Shown: one piece after another, positions 48,951 to 58,505 of the stretch
How positions within the stretch are numbered: position 1 is the first letter of the stretch
Layout: each line of letters starts with the position of its first letter
NCBI RefSeq assembly: GCF_011764425.1
Contig: NZ_BLPF01000002.1
Coordinates: 346,997 to 410,996 of the forward strand
Source: Phytohabitans houttuyneae
GTDB lineage: Bacteria; Actinomycetota; Actinomycetes; Mycobacteriales; Micromonosporaceae
Direction of reading: 5' to 3'
DNA: 64,000 nucleotides
Notes under the pieces: model-generated
Database searches by the model: none
The model's input: the letters and a program-made list of their open reading frames with translations, nothing else
What the model was told of the DNA's origin: nothing
Translations under genes and position numbers: made by a program

Positions 48951-50767
48951 TGATGCACAGCACCGAGCAGAACACGAGAATCGCCGGTGACCTGCCCAGC
49001 GACGGCCCGGTCCGTCCGATCGCCGCTCGCACCGTGCCGGAGGTGTTCGGCGAGCAGGCCAGACGGCACCCCGACCGGCTCGCGGTCGCTGACGACCAGG
49101 GCCGCACGCTGACCTACGCCGACCTGGACCGGCGCAGCGACGCGATCGCCGCGCACCTGCTCGCTCTCGGGGTGCGCCCGGAAGACCGGTGCGCCGTCGT
49201 GCACGAGCGCTCCATCGACGTGGTCGTCGCCATGCTCGGCACGCTGAAGGCCGGCGGTGCCTACGTGTGCGTCGACCCGAGCCTTCCGGTGAAGCGGATG
49301 GCCGTCGTACTGGACGACGCCGGCGTCGACGTGGTGCTGACAAGCTCGCACCTGGTCGCCGGTCTGCCCGGCGAGGGCCGGCACACGGTCGCGCTGGACG
49401 AGCTTGCCGGCGCCGGGGAGCCGGTGCGGCTGCCCGAGGTGCGCCTGTCCCCGCGGCACCTGGCGTACGTCATCTACACCTCGGGGAGCACCGGCACCCC
49501 CAAGGGCGTGCTGGTCGAGCACGGCTCGCTGGTCCACTTCGTCGAGATGGTCCGCGAGTTCTTCGAGCTGTCGGAGCAGGACCGCATCTTGCACGCCGCC
49601 GCCCTGTGGTTCGACGTATCGGTCTTCGAGGTCTTCGGGGCGCTGCTCGTCGGCGCCAGCGTCCACATCGCCGGCGACCAGACGAAGATGACGCCGGGGG
49701 CGCTGCAACACCTCATGCGGGAAAACGGCGTGACGACCATCATGACCACGCCGAGCCTGCTGGAGGTGCTGGACCCGGACGCGCTGCCGGACCTGCGCGT
49801 GATGTCCATCGGCGGCGAGCCCTTCTCCGGCGAGCTGACCAACAGGTGGTCGCCGGGCCGGCGTTTCATCAACGGGTACGGGCCGGCCGAGGCCACGGTG
49901 GAGGTTGTGGCGAAGGTCTGCACCGGACAGTGGGAAACGTCCCCGCCGATCGGGCTGCCGCTGGCCAACCACCGCGCGTACGCACTGGACGAGCGGATGC
50001 GGCCGGTACCCGTCGGCGTGACCGGCGAGCTGTACGTGGGCGGTCCCGGCGTGGCCCGTGGCTACCTGGCCCAGCCAGCGCTCACCGCGAGCCTTTTCCT
50101 GCCCGACCCGATGGGCCGCACCCCCGGCGACCGCCTGTACCGCACGGGCGACCTGGTGCAGTGGCTCGAATCCGGCGACCTGCGCTACGTCGGGCGGGTG
50201 GACCGCCAGGTCAAGGTCCGCGGCATGCGCGTCGAGCTCGGCGAGGTCGAGCAGGTCATCGCCCGGCACCCCGACGTGTCGCGAGCGGTGGCGGTGTGCA
50301 CACCCGACGGCACGGGTGACGCGCGACTGACCGGCTACATCGTGGCCGACAACGGCGCGACACCCGACGACGTCCGCAGCTTCACCGCGGCCTGGCTGCC
50401 GGCGTACATGGTGCCGAGCGAGATCGTCCTGGTGCCGGCCATCCCCACCACGGCCAGCGGCAAGGTCGACATCGTGGCGCTGACCGCCGCGGTCGCTCCC
50501 GCCCCGAGCGCGCCGCCCGCGGCCGCCGGCGACCGCACACCGACGCAGCAAGCCGTCGCGGAGATCGTCGAGGAGATCCTGGGCGTCGCGGGAGCGCGGG
50601 TCGACGAAGACCTGTTCGCGCTGGGCGGAAACAGCCTGCAGGTGCTGCGCGTGCTGTCGCGGGTTCGTTCCTCCTTCGGCGTCGTGCTGACCCCGCAGGA
50701 GTTCTTCGAAAACCCGACCATCGCCGGTATCGCCACGGCGATCGACGCCCAGCCGGCGAATGCCTAG
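48947..50767 (+). CDS. NRPS adenylation-carrier didomain (A-T) 2
   Basis: 606 residues. Motifs: [21 protein letters not shown] (amino-group Asp present), [24 protein letters not shown], and a Ser-Gly-Lys-Val-Asp A10 (SGKVD in place of NGKVD, catalytic Lys kept). Carrier motif [14 protein letters not shown] Glu just after ATV in the pocket region might contact a basic side chain, so a cationic amino acid is a reasonable guess only. Overlaps MbtH at its start and the condensation protein at its end by eight bases, so the three act together. Confidence 0.92.
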   Translation: MMMHSTEQNTRIAGDLPSDGPVRPIAARTVPEVFGEQARRHPDRLAVADDQGRTLTYADLDRRSDAIAAHLLALGVRPEDRCAVVHERSIDVVVAMLGTLKAGGAYVCVDPSLPVKRMAVVLDDAGVDVVLTSSHLVAGLPGEGRHTVALDELAGAGEPVRLPEVRLSPRHLAYVIYTSGSTGTPKGVLVEHGSLVHFVEMVREFFELSEQDRILHAAALWFDVSVFEVFGALLVGASVHIAGDQTKMTPGALQHLMRENGVTTIMTTPSLLEVLDPDALPDLRVMSIGGEPFSGELTNRWSPGRRFINGYGPAEATVEVVAKVCTGQWETSPPIGLPLANHRAYALDERMRPVPVGVTGELYVGGPGVARGYLAQPALTASLFLPDPMGRTPGDRLYRTGDLVQWLESGDLRYVGRVDRQVKVRGMRVELGEVEQVIARHPDVSRAVAVCTPDGTGDARLTGYIVADNGATPDDVRSFTAAWLPAYMVPSEIVLVPAIPTTASGKVDIVALTAAVAPAPSAPPAAAGDRTPTQQAVAEIVEEILGVAGARVDEDLFALGGNSLQVLRVLSRVRSSFGVVLTPQEFFENPTIAGIATAIDAQPANA

Positions 50768-53700
50768 CGAGCGGCAAGGACCCCTTTCGTTCCAGCAGCG
50801 GCAGATCTGGCTGGCCGAGCAAGGCGCGGCAGGCACCGGGCTGTACAACGAGGTGTGCGCGCTGCGCATGCGCGGCCCGCTGGTGATCGCGCGCCTCGAG
50901 CGGGCTCTGGAGGCGGTGGTCGAGCGCAACGACGCGTTGCGGACCACCTTCCCCCTGCGCGACGGCGAGCCCGTTCAGGCGGTCTCCAACCCGTACCGGA
51001 TATCCCTCGCCAGCGACCTGATCGACCTGTCCCACCTGCCGGAGCCTGCCCGGCACAGCGAGCTGTCAGCACTGGCGAAGCGGCGCGCGGAGGCGCCGTT
51101 CGACGTGGCGGACGGGCCCCTGACCCGCTTCTGGCTGCTCCGGCTCGGCCCGGACGACCACGTGCTGCTGCTGGCCATGCACCACATCGTCTGCGACGGC
51201 CCGTCGCTGCGACTGGTCCTGCGCCACCTGGCCGAAAGCTACAGCGAGGGGCCGACCACCGAACGCGCGCTCCCGGCCCGCTATCTCGACTTCGCCCGCG
51301 CCCAGCGCGCCACCGAGCAGGCCGACGCGTGGGACGCGGAGCTGGCCTACTGGCGCGAAAACCTCGCCGGTGCGCCAACCGTGGCCGAGTTGCCGCCCGA
51401 CCACCCCCGGCCGCCGCGACGCGGCCACGCCGGACGGCGGGACGAGCACCGGGTCGACGACCGCACACGCGGCGCGCTGGCCACGCTGACCGCCTCGGCC
51501 GGCGGCAGCCGGCTCGCCGTACTGACCTCCCTGTTCGCCGCCCTGGTGTACCGGTACGCCGGCCGCACCGACGTGCTCGTCGGCACCGGCACCGACCCGC
51601 GGCCGGTCCGGCACAGCGAAACGGTCGGGCTCTTCGCCAACCTGGTGCCGCTGCGGCTGCGGACCGGCGGCGCGCTCACCGTGCGCGCGCTGCTGGACGG
51701 CGCCTGCGACGCCGTCTTCGACGCGCTCGACCACGCCTTCGTACCCTTCGAGAAGGTCGTCGAGGTCGCCGCGCCCAGCCGTGACCCCAGCCACCCTCCG
51801 CTGGTCCAGCTCGTCTGCACCGTGTGGGACCGCGACTACGCGCGGGTCGACTTCGGTGACGTGGAGGCCACCGTCATCGAGATCCCGCGCACCCGCGCGC
51901 GCTTCGACCTGATGGTCGAGCACGTCTTCGACGGCGACGGATGGACCATGTGGGCCGAGTACGACACCGGCCTGTTCGAGCCCGCCACCGTCGACCGGAT
52001 GATGCGCCACTACGCGCGCCTGGTCCGGGAGGCCGCCGCTGATCCCGGCGCGACGGTCGCCTCCCTGCGGATGCTGGAGCGGTCCGAAGTGGACGCCGTC
52101 CGCGACGCGAGCCGGCTGGTGCTGGACCGCGACGGCAACGTGACGCCGGTCGGTGCCGTAGGCGAGCTGCACGAGCGGGTGCCGGGCGGCGTCCCGGTCG
52201 CCACAGGCCGCGCGGCTCGCCGGTGCGCCGGCGGCGGCGTCGAAGACCTCGGGCTGCTGAGCCGCCGGATCCGGCTGGGCCAGCTCGACACCCAGCTGGA
52301 AGAGCTCGAAGCCCTCGCCCGGGAGCATCCCGCGGTCCGGGAGGCGACGGTCGACCTCGGCGGGGGTCGGCCCGTGCTGTACGTGACGCCCGAGGACCCG
52401 GCGCGGCCGGCGAGCGCGGCCGGCGTGCGCTCGTTCCTGGAGTCCCGCCTGCCCCGCGCGCAGATCCCCGCGATCGCCACCGCCGCGCCGCTCGACGGGG
52501 CCCGTCCGGTACCGCCGCCGCTGTCCACACTGGAGCGATTGATCGCCGGCGTATGGGAAAAGCTGCTGTCCCGCCCCGGCATCGCCGCGGATGACGACTT
52601 CTTCGCCATCGGCGGCCGGTCGATGGTCGCGGCACACGCCGCCCAGCAGCTGAGCGAACAGCTCGGCGTGGCCGTGGGCGTCCGGGACATCTTCGTCAAC
52701 CCGACCGTGCGCGACCTGGCCGCGACGCTCGCCGCCGCGTCACCGACCGTCCGGTCGGCCCGCGAGGTCCCGGCCGCGATCCCGTCGGCCGAGCGGGCAC
52801 CGGCATCCATGGCACAGCTGCAGATCTGGCTCAACGAGCAGTGGACCCTGGGCGCGGCCGACGACTTCAACAGCGCGTTCGCCCACCGCGTGCGGGGACC
52901 GCTCGACGTCGCCGCGCTGCACACGGCCCTGCGTGACACCGTCGCCCGGCACCCCAGCCTGCGCACCGGATTCGAGGTGGTGGACGACCTTCCCGAGCAG
53001 CGGGTGGCCGCCGAGGCGGAGGTGGAGCTGCCGCTCGTCGCGCTCGACCACGTCCCGCCGCCGCGCCGTCCCGCCGAGGCCCTGCGACTGGCCCGCGAGG
53101 CGGCGGCCCGGCGCTTCGACATCGCGACCCCGCCGCTGCTGCGAGCACTGCTCATCCGCATCGGGGCCGACGACCACGTGCTGGCGTACACCCTGCACCA
53201 CCTCGTCACCGACGGCGTCTCGATGGGCGTGTTCCACCGCGAGCTGAGCGCGCGGTACGCGGCGGCCGTCGCCGGCCGGCACCCGACAGCCGAGCCGGCC
53301 GGAGGGCTGTACGCGGAGTACGTGTCGTGGGAGCGCGAGTGGCTGGACAGCGCCGCGGCCGGTGCCGCCCGTGAGTACTGGCGGCGGCGGCTGGACGGCA
53401 TGGCGGAGCTGCGCGTGCCGCCCACGAAGGGCGCGGACCGGGCGAACCTCGCGGTGGCCTCCTGCCGCCGGTCGGTGCCGGCCGAGGTCACCCGGGGCCT
53501 GGTCGAGCTGTCCCGCGACTGCCGCGCGACGACGTTCATGACGGTCACGGCCGCCTGGTCGCGGGTGCTCGGCCGGTGGAGCGGGCAGCGGGACGTCGTG
53601 CTCGGCACGCTCGTGGACAACCGCCCTTCCGAGGCGCTGCGGGCCACGATCGGATGCTTCGCCAACTTCGTGCCGCTGCGGATCGACGCCGGCGACGGCG

Positions 53701-54074
53701 GGACCTTCCCCGAGCTCGTCCGGCACGTGCGCGACGTGCTGCTGGGCGCGTACGAGCACCAGCACCTGCCCTTCAGCGACATCGTGCGGGTGTCCCGAGC
53801 CCGGCGCAGCTACACCCGCATGCCGGTCTTCCAGACGACGGTCCAGTGGGTGCATCCCACGCAGCAGGCGCTGGAGCTGGCCGGCTGCGCGACCGAGCCG
53901 TGGCGGGTGACGGCGGACGTCAGCCGGTACGAGTTGACCCTCTTCGTGACCGAGGGGGACCGCGAGCTCGTCCTGGACCTGGAGTACGCGACGGACCTGT
54001 GGGACCGGGACACCGTCGACGCCCGCCTCGACGAGCTGGTGCAGCTGCTCACCGGCGCGGCCCGGACGGCTTAG
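50760..54074 (+). CDS. NRPS condensation-(adenylation remnant)-carrier-condensation protein
   Basis: 1104 residues. C1 about 1-440 with HHIVCDG near residue 141. About 450-575: no adenylation core, but a piece like the A-domain C-terminal subdomain remains (RRIRLGQLDTQLEEL, HPAVREATV, VLYVTPED). Carrier about 585-655 with Ser 621 in FFAIGGRSM. C2 about 670-1100 with HHLVTDG near residue 814 and a late GCFANFVPLR, HQHLPFSDIV. So the carrier must be loaded in trans by one of the stand-alone A-T proteins, or by another A domain. Two condensation domains suggest two peptide bonds. It ends four bases inside the convergent radical SAM gene. Confidence 0.9.
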   Translation: MPSERQGPLSFQQRQIWLAEQGAAGTGLYNEVCALRMRGPLVIARLERALEAVVERNDALRTTFPLRDGEPVQAVSNPYRISLASDLIDLSHLPEPARHSELSALAKRRAEAPFDVADGPLTRFWLLRLGPDDHVLLLAMHHIVCDGPSLRLVLRHLAESYSEGPTTERALPARYLDFARAQRATEQADAWDAELAYWRENLAGAPTVAELPPDHPRPPRRGHAGRRDEHRVDDRTRGALATLTASAGGSRLAVLTSLFAALVYRYAGRTDVLVGTGTDPRPVRHSETVGLFANLVPLRLRTGGALTVRALLDGACDAVFDALDHAFVPFEKVVEVAAPSRDPSHPPLVQLVCTVWDRDYARVDFGDVEATVIEIPRTRARFDLMVEHVFDGDGWTMWAEYDTGLFEPATVDRMMRHYARLVREAAADPGATVASLRMLERSEVDAVRDASRLVLDRDGNVTPVGAVGELHERVPGGVPVATGRAARRCAGGGVEDLGLLSRRIRLGQLDTQLEELEALAREHPAVREATVDLGGGRPVLYVTPEDPARPASAAGVRSFLESRLPRAQIPAIATAAPLDGARPVPPPLSTLERLIAGVWEKLLSRPGIAADDDFFAIGGRSMVAAHAAQQLSEQLGVAVGVRDIFVNPTVRDLAATLAAASPTVRSAREVPAAIPSAERAPASMAQLQIWLNEQWTLGAADDFNSAFAHRVRGPLDVAALHTALRDTVARHPSLRTGFEVVDDLPEQRVAAEAEVELPLVALDHVPPPRRPAEALRLAREAAARRFDIATPPLLRALLIRIGADDHVLAYTLHHLVTDGVSMGVFHRELSARYAAAVAGRHPTAEPAGGLYAEYVSWEREWLDSAAAGAAREYWRRRLDGMAELRVPPTKGADRANLAVASCRRSVPAEVTRGLVELSRDCRATTFMTVTAAWSRVLGRWSGQRDVVLGTLVDNRPSEALRATIGCFANFVPLRIDAGDGGTFPELVRHVRDVLLGAYEHQHLPFSDIVRVSRARRSYTRMPVFQTTVQWVHPTQQALELAGCATEPWRVTADVSRYELTLFVTEGDRELVLDLEYATDLWDRDTVDARLDELVQLLTGAARTA

Positions 54075-55752
54075 GAACGCGCCGGCACGCCGTCGTCGAG
54101 CGGCATCTGGTACGCCGGCGGTGCCAGCCGCACCCCACCGAACCAGTCCGCCAGGGCCGCGACGCGTCTGTCCCGCAGTGCCGCGTCGGCCGGTGTCGCG
54201 GGCGCGGCCGCGTTGAAGGGGATCAGATCGCTGATGATCTGGTGGAACTCGACGACCTGCGCCATCGTCAGTCCCTTGCCGATCAGGTACGGCACTGCCC
54301 AGAAGTCGTAGTTGTAGCCGGGCATCCAGACCGACCCGGTGACGTCGCGGAAGAGCTCGTCCGCCGCCTGCGCCGCCTGGTGGGAGTTCATCGTCGCGTG
54401 GGCCCACTCGTAGCCGCGGCCGGTGAGGCGGTACGTCTGCGCCTGTGCGTGTACCGGCGAGCGGTGGTTGTAGAACCATAGCTCCGCGCGGTAGAACGTC
54501 GGCTGCACCTCGTTGATGAACCGGACAGTGTTTCGTACCGACTGCTCGGTCTCGCCCGGGAAGCCACAGATGAACGAGGCGAACGTGGCGATGCCCCGCG
54601 CGTGCATCTGCTCGATGCCGAAGCGGTACTGGTCGCCGTGACTGGACTTCACCATGTTTCGCAGCACCACATCGTCGCCGCTTTCGATGCCGAGGAAGAC
54701 CGCACGGCAGCCGCTGTCGCGCATCAGGTCGTAGATCTCCACGTCTCGGGCGGCGGAACAGCGGAAGAAGGAGTACCACTCGAAGTCGAAGTCGTTGCGG
54801 ATCATCATGCGGCACAGCTCTTTGAACCGGCCGATCGGGACGTTGAACGTGTCATCGACGAACACCAGGTTGCGCACGCCGTGCGCGTGCAGCTGGCGCA
54901 GCTCCCGTTCGACCGCCTCGACGCTGGCCACGCTCAGCGCGCCGGCGCGGATCGGAAAGTCGCAGAAGCTGCATTTGAACGCGCAGCTGCGGGCCGTCCG
55001 GGTCTGGACGGTCGGTCCCAGCAGCCCTCCGTCGTAGAGGCTCCAGTCGATGGCGCACTCGTCCAGGCTGTTCGCCTCCGGCCGGGCGCCGGTGAACTGG
55101 AAGCCGTCCGCGGAGGGCAGGTACAGGTTGGGCACCCGCGCGACGTCCTTGCCTTCGCGCAGCGCGCCGACGAGCCGTTCGAGGGTCGCCTCGCCCTGCG
55201 ACTCCTTGACGTAGGAGTCGGCGCCGACCCACGCGAAGATGTCGAACAGCACCTCGGCGGTCAGGTCCACGGTGAGATTGTCGACAAGCGGGCCGCCGAC
55301 CACGATGTGCGTGTCCGGGCTGCGCTCGCGCACGAACTGGCAGATCTCCTGGACCGGCCACGGCATGAGATAGAACGTCGTGGTGACCGCGACGACCCGG
55401 GGCGGCGCCGCTCCAGAAGCTCCTCCAGCCGCGCCCGCTCCGGCCGGAACAGGCTCACGTACTCCGCGGTGAAGCCCCGCCGCCGCAGGAAGCTCGCGAG
55501 GTACACGGCCGCGAGGTTGGGCACCTCGCCGACGTGGTAGTACGGATCCGGCCCGATCCCGGGCTGCTGCCGGGCGTAGTGGTTGACGATGTCCATCGGA
55601 GCCCGGCGGACGCCTTCCACCATCAGGTGCTCGCGCATGAAGACTCTGCGCTCCGGCGCCGCCTCGTCCATCTCCATGAGGCGGTGTTCGTGAAATGACA
55701 GCGGTGGATCGTTGTAGCCGATCACCACACAGTCAAGGCGTGAATCCATCAT
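54071..55752 (-). pseudogene. Cobalamin-binding-domain radical SAM enzyme, apparent frameshift near 55396-55410
   Basis: N-terminal B12-binding-like domain (begins MMDSRLDCVVIGYND, with VPNLAAVYLASFLRRRGF) and C-terminal radical SAM domain with CAFKCSFCDF giving CxxxCxxC for the 4Fe-4S cluster, followed by VFLGIESGDD. The two halves are in different frames; adding one base within 55396-55410 (a GGGG/CGCC stretch) yields 560 residues and the normal order. ATG at 55752 or 55749 follows GAGG. Class B enzymes of this kind methylate unreactive carbon or phosphorus or rearrange rings. Here it may C-methylate an amino acid. Probably functional despite the apparent break. Confidence 0.82.
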
Positions 55753-55820
55753 CAACCTCGCAGCCGGGAGCCGGCTTCATCGACTGGAATCTACCCGCGG
55801 CACGGCTTGATACTGAAGAG

Positions 55821-57653
55821 GTGACGACGCCGACAACACCGGTCGCCCGCTTGGTCGAGACCCAGGCGGCGCAGCGACCCGACGCGCTGGCAGTGTCCGA
55901 CTCCAGCGGTGAGTACACCTACGCCGAGCTCAACAGCCACGCCAACCGGCTGGCGCACGCGTTGCGCCGGATGGGCGTCCGGCGGGAGACGGCGGTGGCT
56001 GTCCACATGCACCGGTCGCGCGAGCTTCTCGCCGCGCTGCTTGCCGCCTTCAAGACCGGCGCCACCGCACACCTGATGGACCCGCGGTGGCCGAGCCAGC
56101 GGACCGAGGCGCTGCTGGACGCGATGCCGCCGCGCTGCGTGCTGCAGCACTCGGCGGCGCCCACACCCGGCACCACCGTTACGGTCGACGCCGTCGACGT
56201 GGACAGGCTGCTGGATCGGCCTGGCCCCGGGACGGCAGCCAACCTCGACGTGCCGGTGCACCCGGACAACCTGGCATACGTCGTGCACACCTCGGGCTCC
56301 ACAGGCCGTCCCAAGGCCGTCGGTGTAACCCACCGGTCGGTCAGCCACTGCGTCGCGACCCATGTGGAGGGTCATCGGATCGTGCCGGGTGACCGGGGGA
56401 GCTGGCTCGCCTCGCCGGGCTCCTCGGCCGGTGTCGGCGAGCTCTGGCCGTACCTCGCGTCCGGCGCCAGCGTGCACGCCGGCGAGGCCGCCATCGTCGC
56501 CTCGCCCGCGGAGCTGCGTGACTGGCTCGTGTCCGCGGCGATCACCAAGGCATTTCTCAGTACGCCCGTCGCGCAGGAGCTCGCGGTGCTCGCCTGGCCC
56601 GAAGACACCGCGCTGCGGCTGGTGACCGTCGGCGGTGACCGGGCCCTGCGCTGGGCGCCGGCGTCCCTGCCGTTCGAGGTCGCCGTCTCGTACGGCTCCG
56701 CCGAGGCGAACGCCGTCTCCAGCTGCCTCGTCCCGTGGACGCGGCGGCGCACCTCGCACACCGCGACCGATGCCGAGCGGCAGGCCCCGCCCCCGGTCGG
56801 CCGGCCCTGGCCCGAGGTGCGGCTCCTGGTCCTCGACGAGCGGCTGAGGCGGCGGCCGGACGGCGCCGTGGACGAGCTGTTCGTCGCCGGACCGGGCCTG
56901 ACCCGCGGCTACCTCGGCCGGCCCTCGCTGACCGCGCAGCGGCTGCTGCCCAACCCGTACGGCGCGGCAGGTGAGCGCATGTACCGCACCGGCGACATGG
57001 CCACGCTCGGCGACGACGGCATGCTGTTCCACTCTGGACGCACCGACAGGATGGTGAAGGTGCGCGGGTACCGGATCGAGCTGGGCGACGTCGAGGCCGC
57101 GTTGCTGCGCCACCCCGGTCTCACCGCGGCGGCGGTCGTGAGCGGTGAGGATGACCGGGGCGAGACCCGGCTCGCGGCGTACGTCGTGTGTGCGCCGGAC
57201 CGGGGCGAGGACACGACGCCCCGGGCGATCCGCTCGTTCCTGCTGACCCACCTGCCGGACTACCTGGTGCCGGAGGTCATCACCGCCGTGGACCGGCTGC
57301 CGCGAAACGCCAACGGCAAGGTGGACCGCGACGCGCTCCCGGCTCCGGCCTGGCGCGAGCCGGTCGCACCCCGGTCACTGGACACAGTGGACGAGACGGT
57401 CGCGGAGCAGGTGTGGCGGTTGTGGACGTCACTGCTGGAGGTGCAGGACGCCGCGCCGGAGGACCACTTCCTCGAATGCGGCGGGACCTCCGTCACCGCC
57501 GGCCGGCTGATCGCCACCCTGCGGGAGGAGCTCGGCGTGCCGCTGCGGCTGGCGGAGTTCATGCGAAGGCCTACGTACGCCGCCCTGCTGGAGCAGGTAC
57601 GGGTGCGGGTGCGGCCGGCGGGCGACCGCACCCGGATCCGTTCAGTCGAATAG
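55821..57653 (+). CDS. NRPS adenylation-carrier didomain (A-T) 3 with altered A4/A5 motifs
   Basis: 610 residues from GTG 55821. A3 HTSGSTGRPKAV, A7 TGD, A8 RMVKVRGYRIE, A10 NGKVDR and the carrier site DHFLECGGTSVT are normal. A4, usually FDxSxxE, reads SSAGVGE, so the Asp that binds the alpha-amino group (position 235 in GrsA numbering) is Ser; A5 is SYGSAEANA rather than YGPTE. Such changes usually go with non-alpha-amino substrates such as aryl, hydroxy, keto or beta-amino acids. There is no Shine-Dalgarno at good spacing and GATACT lies six bases before the GTG, which hints at leaderless translation. A start further upstream is possible. Confidence 0.87.
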   Translation: MTTPTTPVARLVETQAAQRPDALAVSDSSGEYTYAELNSHANRLAHALRRMGVRRETAVAVHMHRSRELLAALLAAFKTGATAHLMDPRWPSQRTEALLDAMPPRCVLQHSAAPTPGTTVTVDAVDVDRLLDRPGPGTAANLDVPVHPDNLAYVVHTSGSTGRPKAVGVTHRSVSHCVATHVEGHRIVPGDRGSWLASPGSSAGVGELWPYLASGASVHAGEAAIVASPAELRDWLVSAAITKAFLSTPVAQELAVLAWPEDTALRLVTVGGDRALRWAPASLPFEVAVSYGSAEANAVSSCLVPWTRRRTSHTATDAERQAPPPVGRPWPEVRLLVLDERLRRRPDGAVDELFVAGPGLTRGYLGRPSLTAQRLLPNPYGAAGERMYRTGDMATLGDDGMLFHSGRTDRMVKVRGYRIELGDVEAALLRHPGLTAAAVVSGEDDRGETRLAAYVVCAPDRGEDTTPRAIRSFLLTHLPDYLVPEVITAVDRLPRNANGKVDRDALPAPAWREPVAPRSLDTVDETVAEQVWRLWTSLLEVQDAAPEDHFLECGGTSVTAGRLIATLREELGVPLRLAEFMRRPTYAALLEQVRVRVRPAGDRTRIRSVE

Positions 57654-58394
57654 CGCGTCCATCGTCTCGTGCGTCGCGGCGCGCTCCAGGTCGGCGGGCG
57701 TGGCCCAGGCCGTGTTCAGGATGATGCGCGTGACATCGCGGTTGAGTGGGACCGTCCGGTGCAGCGTCGTGTCGGTGCGCAGGAAATAGATGTCACCGGT
57801 GCGGTGGTAGTAGGTCCGGATCGGGTACTTGACGAGGTAGTCGTGCACCCGCGCGTCGGACTTGTTCCAGTCCGTGTGCGGCACGCACTGGAGCATCCCG
57901 CCCGCCTCGATGTCCGGTGCCTCGATGATCCAGATGAGCGCGAAGCTGAAGTCGCCCCAGTGCCATCCGTGCGTGTCGCCGACCTTTTCCTGCCGGGTCA
58001 TCACGAACCGCTCCGGCTCGTACGGGCAGGGCAGGACCTTGTCGCGGGCGAGCCGGGACAGGAAGGCGAGCAGCGCCGGCGACTCATAGATGCGCGGCAC
58101 GAGCGTGCTGTTGTCGATGATGTGCCGGGCGCCGACAGTGCTCATGCGGCGTGGTGTGTTCGCGGTCGCCTTCAGCGTCATGTCCACCCGCTTGGCGTGC
58201 TCCAGCAGGCGGTGCACGTCTTCGGTCACCGCGGCCTTCACGTCCTCCGGCACGATGTTGGGTATCTTGACGTATCCCTCACGCCGGAACTGTTGGGACA
58301 GGCCGAGGACCGTCCAGTCATCGTGGAACTCGGCTGCCAGGTGCTTTTGGATCCTCTCGTCGACATCGAGAGCGACTTCGCTTGCTGCTGACAT
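57642..58394 (-). CDS. Fe(II)/2-oxoglutarate-dependent halogenase, BesD/HalD-like
   Basis: 250 residues from ATG 58394 (GGGGAG upstream). The metal site reads His 145-Trp-Gly 147 in place of HxD, with the distal His 212 in TLHRTVP. The 67-residue His-His spacing equals that recalled for BesD (His 137, Gly 139, His 204), and Glu 128, His 142 and Asn 227 fall at positions matching BesD residues Glu 120, His 134 and Asn 219. Loss of the Asp opens an iron site for chloride, so this is probably a radical amino-acid halogenase acting on a free amino acid rather than a hydroxylase. Convergent with the A-T gene (12-base overlap). Confidence 0.85.
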   Translation of the reverse strand: MSAASEVALDVDERIQKHLAAEFHDDWTVLGLSQQFRREGYVKIPNIVPEDVKAAVTEDVHRLLEHAKRVDMTLKATANTPRRMSTVGARHIIDNSTLVPRIYESPALLAFLSRLARDKVLPCPYEPERFVMTRQEKVGDTHGWHWGDFSFALIWIIEAPDIEAGGMLQCVPHTDWNKSDARVHDYLVKYPIRTYYHRTGDIYFLRTDTTLHRTVPLNRDVTRIILNTAWATPADLERAATHETMDALFD

Positions 58395-58443
58395 GGCAAG
58401 GCTCCCCACAGTCGGGTCTGCGTGAGGCCCGAAGATAGTCCAC

Positions 58444-58460
58444 TGCCGATATAGTCGGCA
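58444..58460. promoter_or_regulatory. Inverted repeat between the divergent halogenase and PurF-like genes
   Basis: TGCCGA-TATAG-TCGGCA, a 17-base perfect palindrome with a five-base AT-rich centre, sits in the middle of the 111-bp divergent gap and could be an operator for both genes. The binding protein is not known. Confidence 0.5.
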
Positions 58461-58505
58461 ACGGATCAACCATCGCACACCCGGGAGTCCACTCTGGACA
58501 CGTCG

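Noticed and set aside
57642..58394. Annotation as phytanoyl-CoA dioxygenase / hydroxylase
   Set aside because: The iron-ligand Asp of hydroxylases is replaced by Gly and spacing follows BesD-type halogenases.
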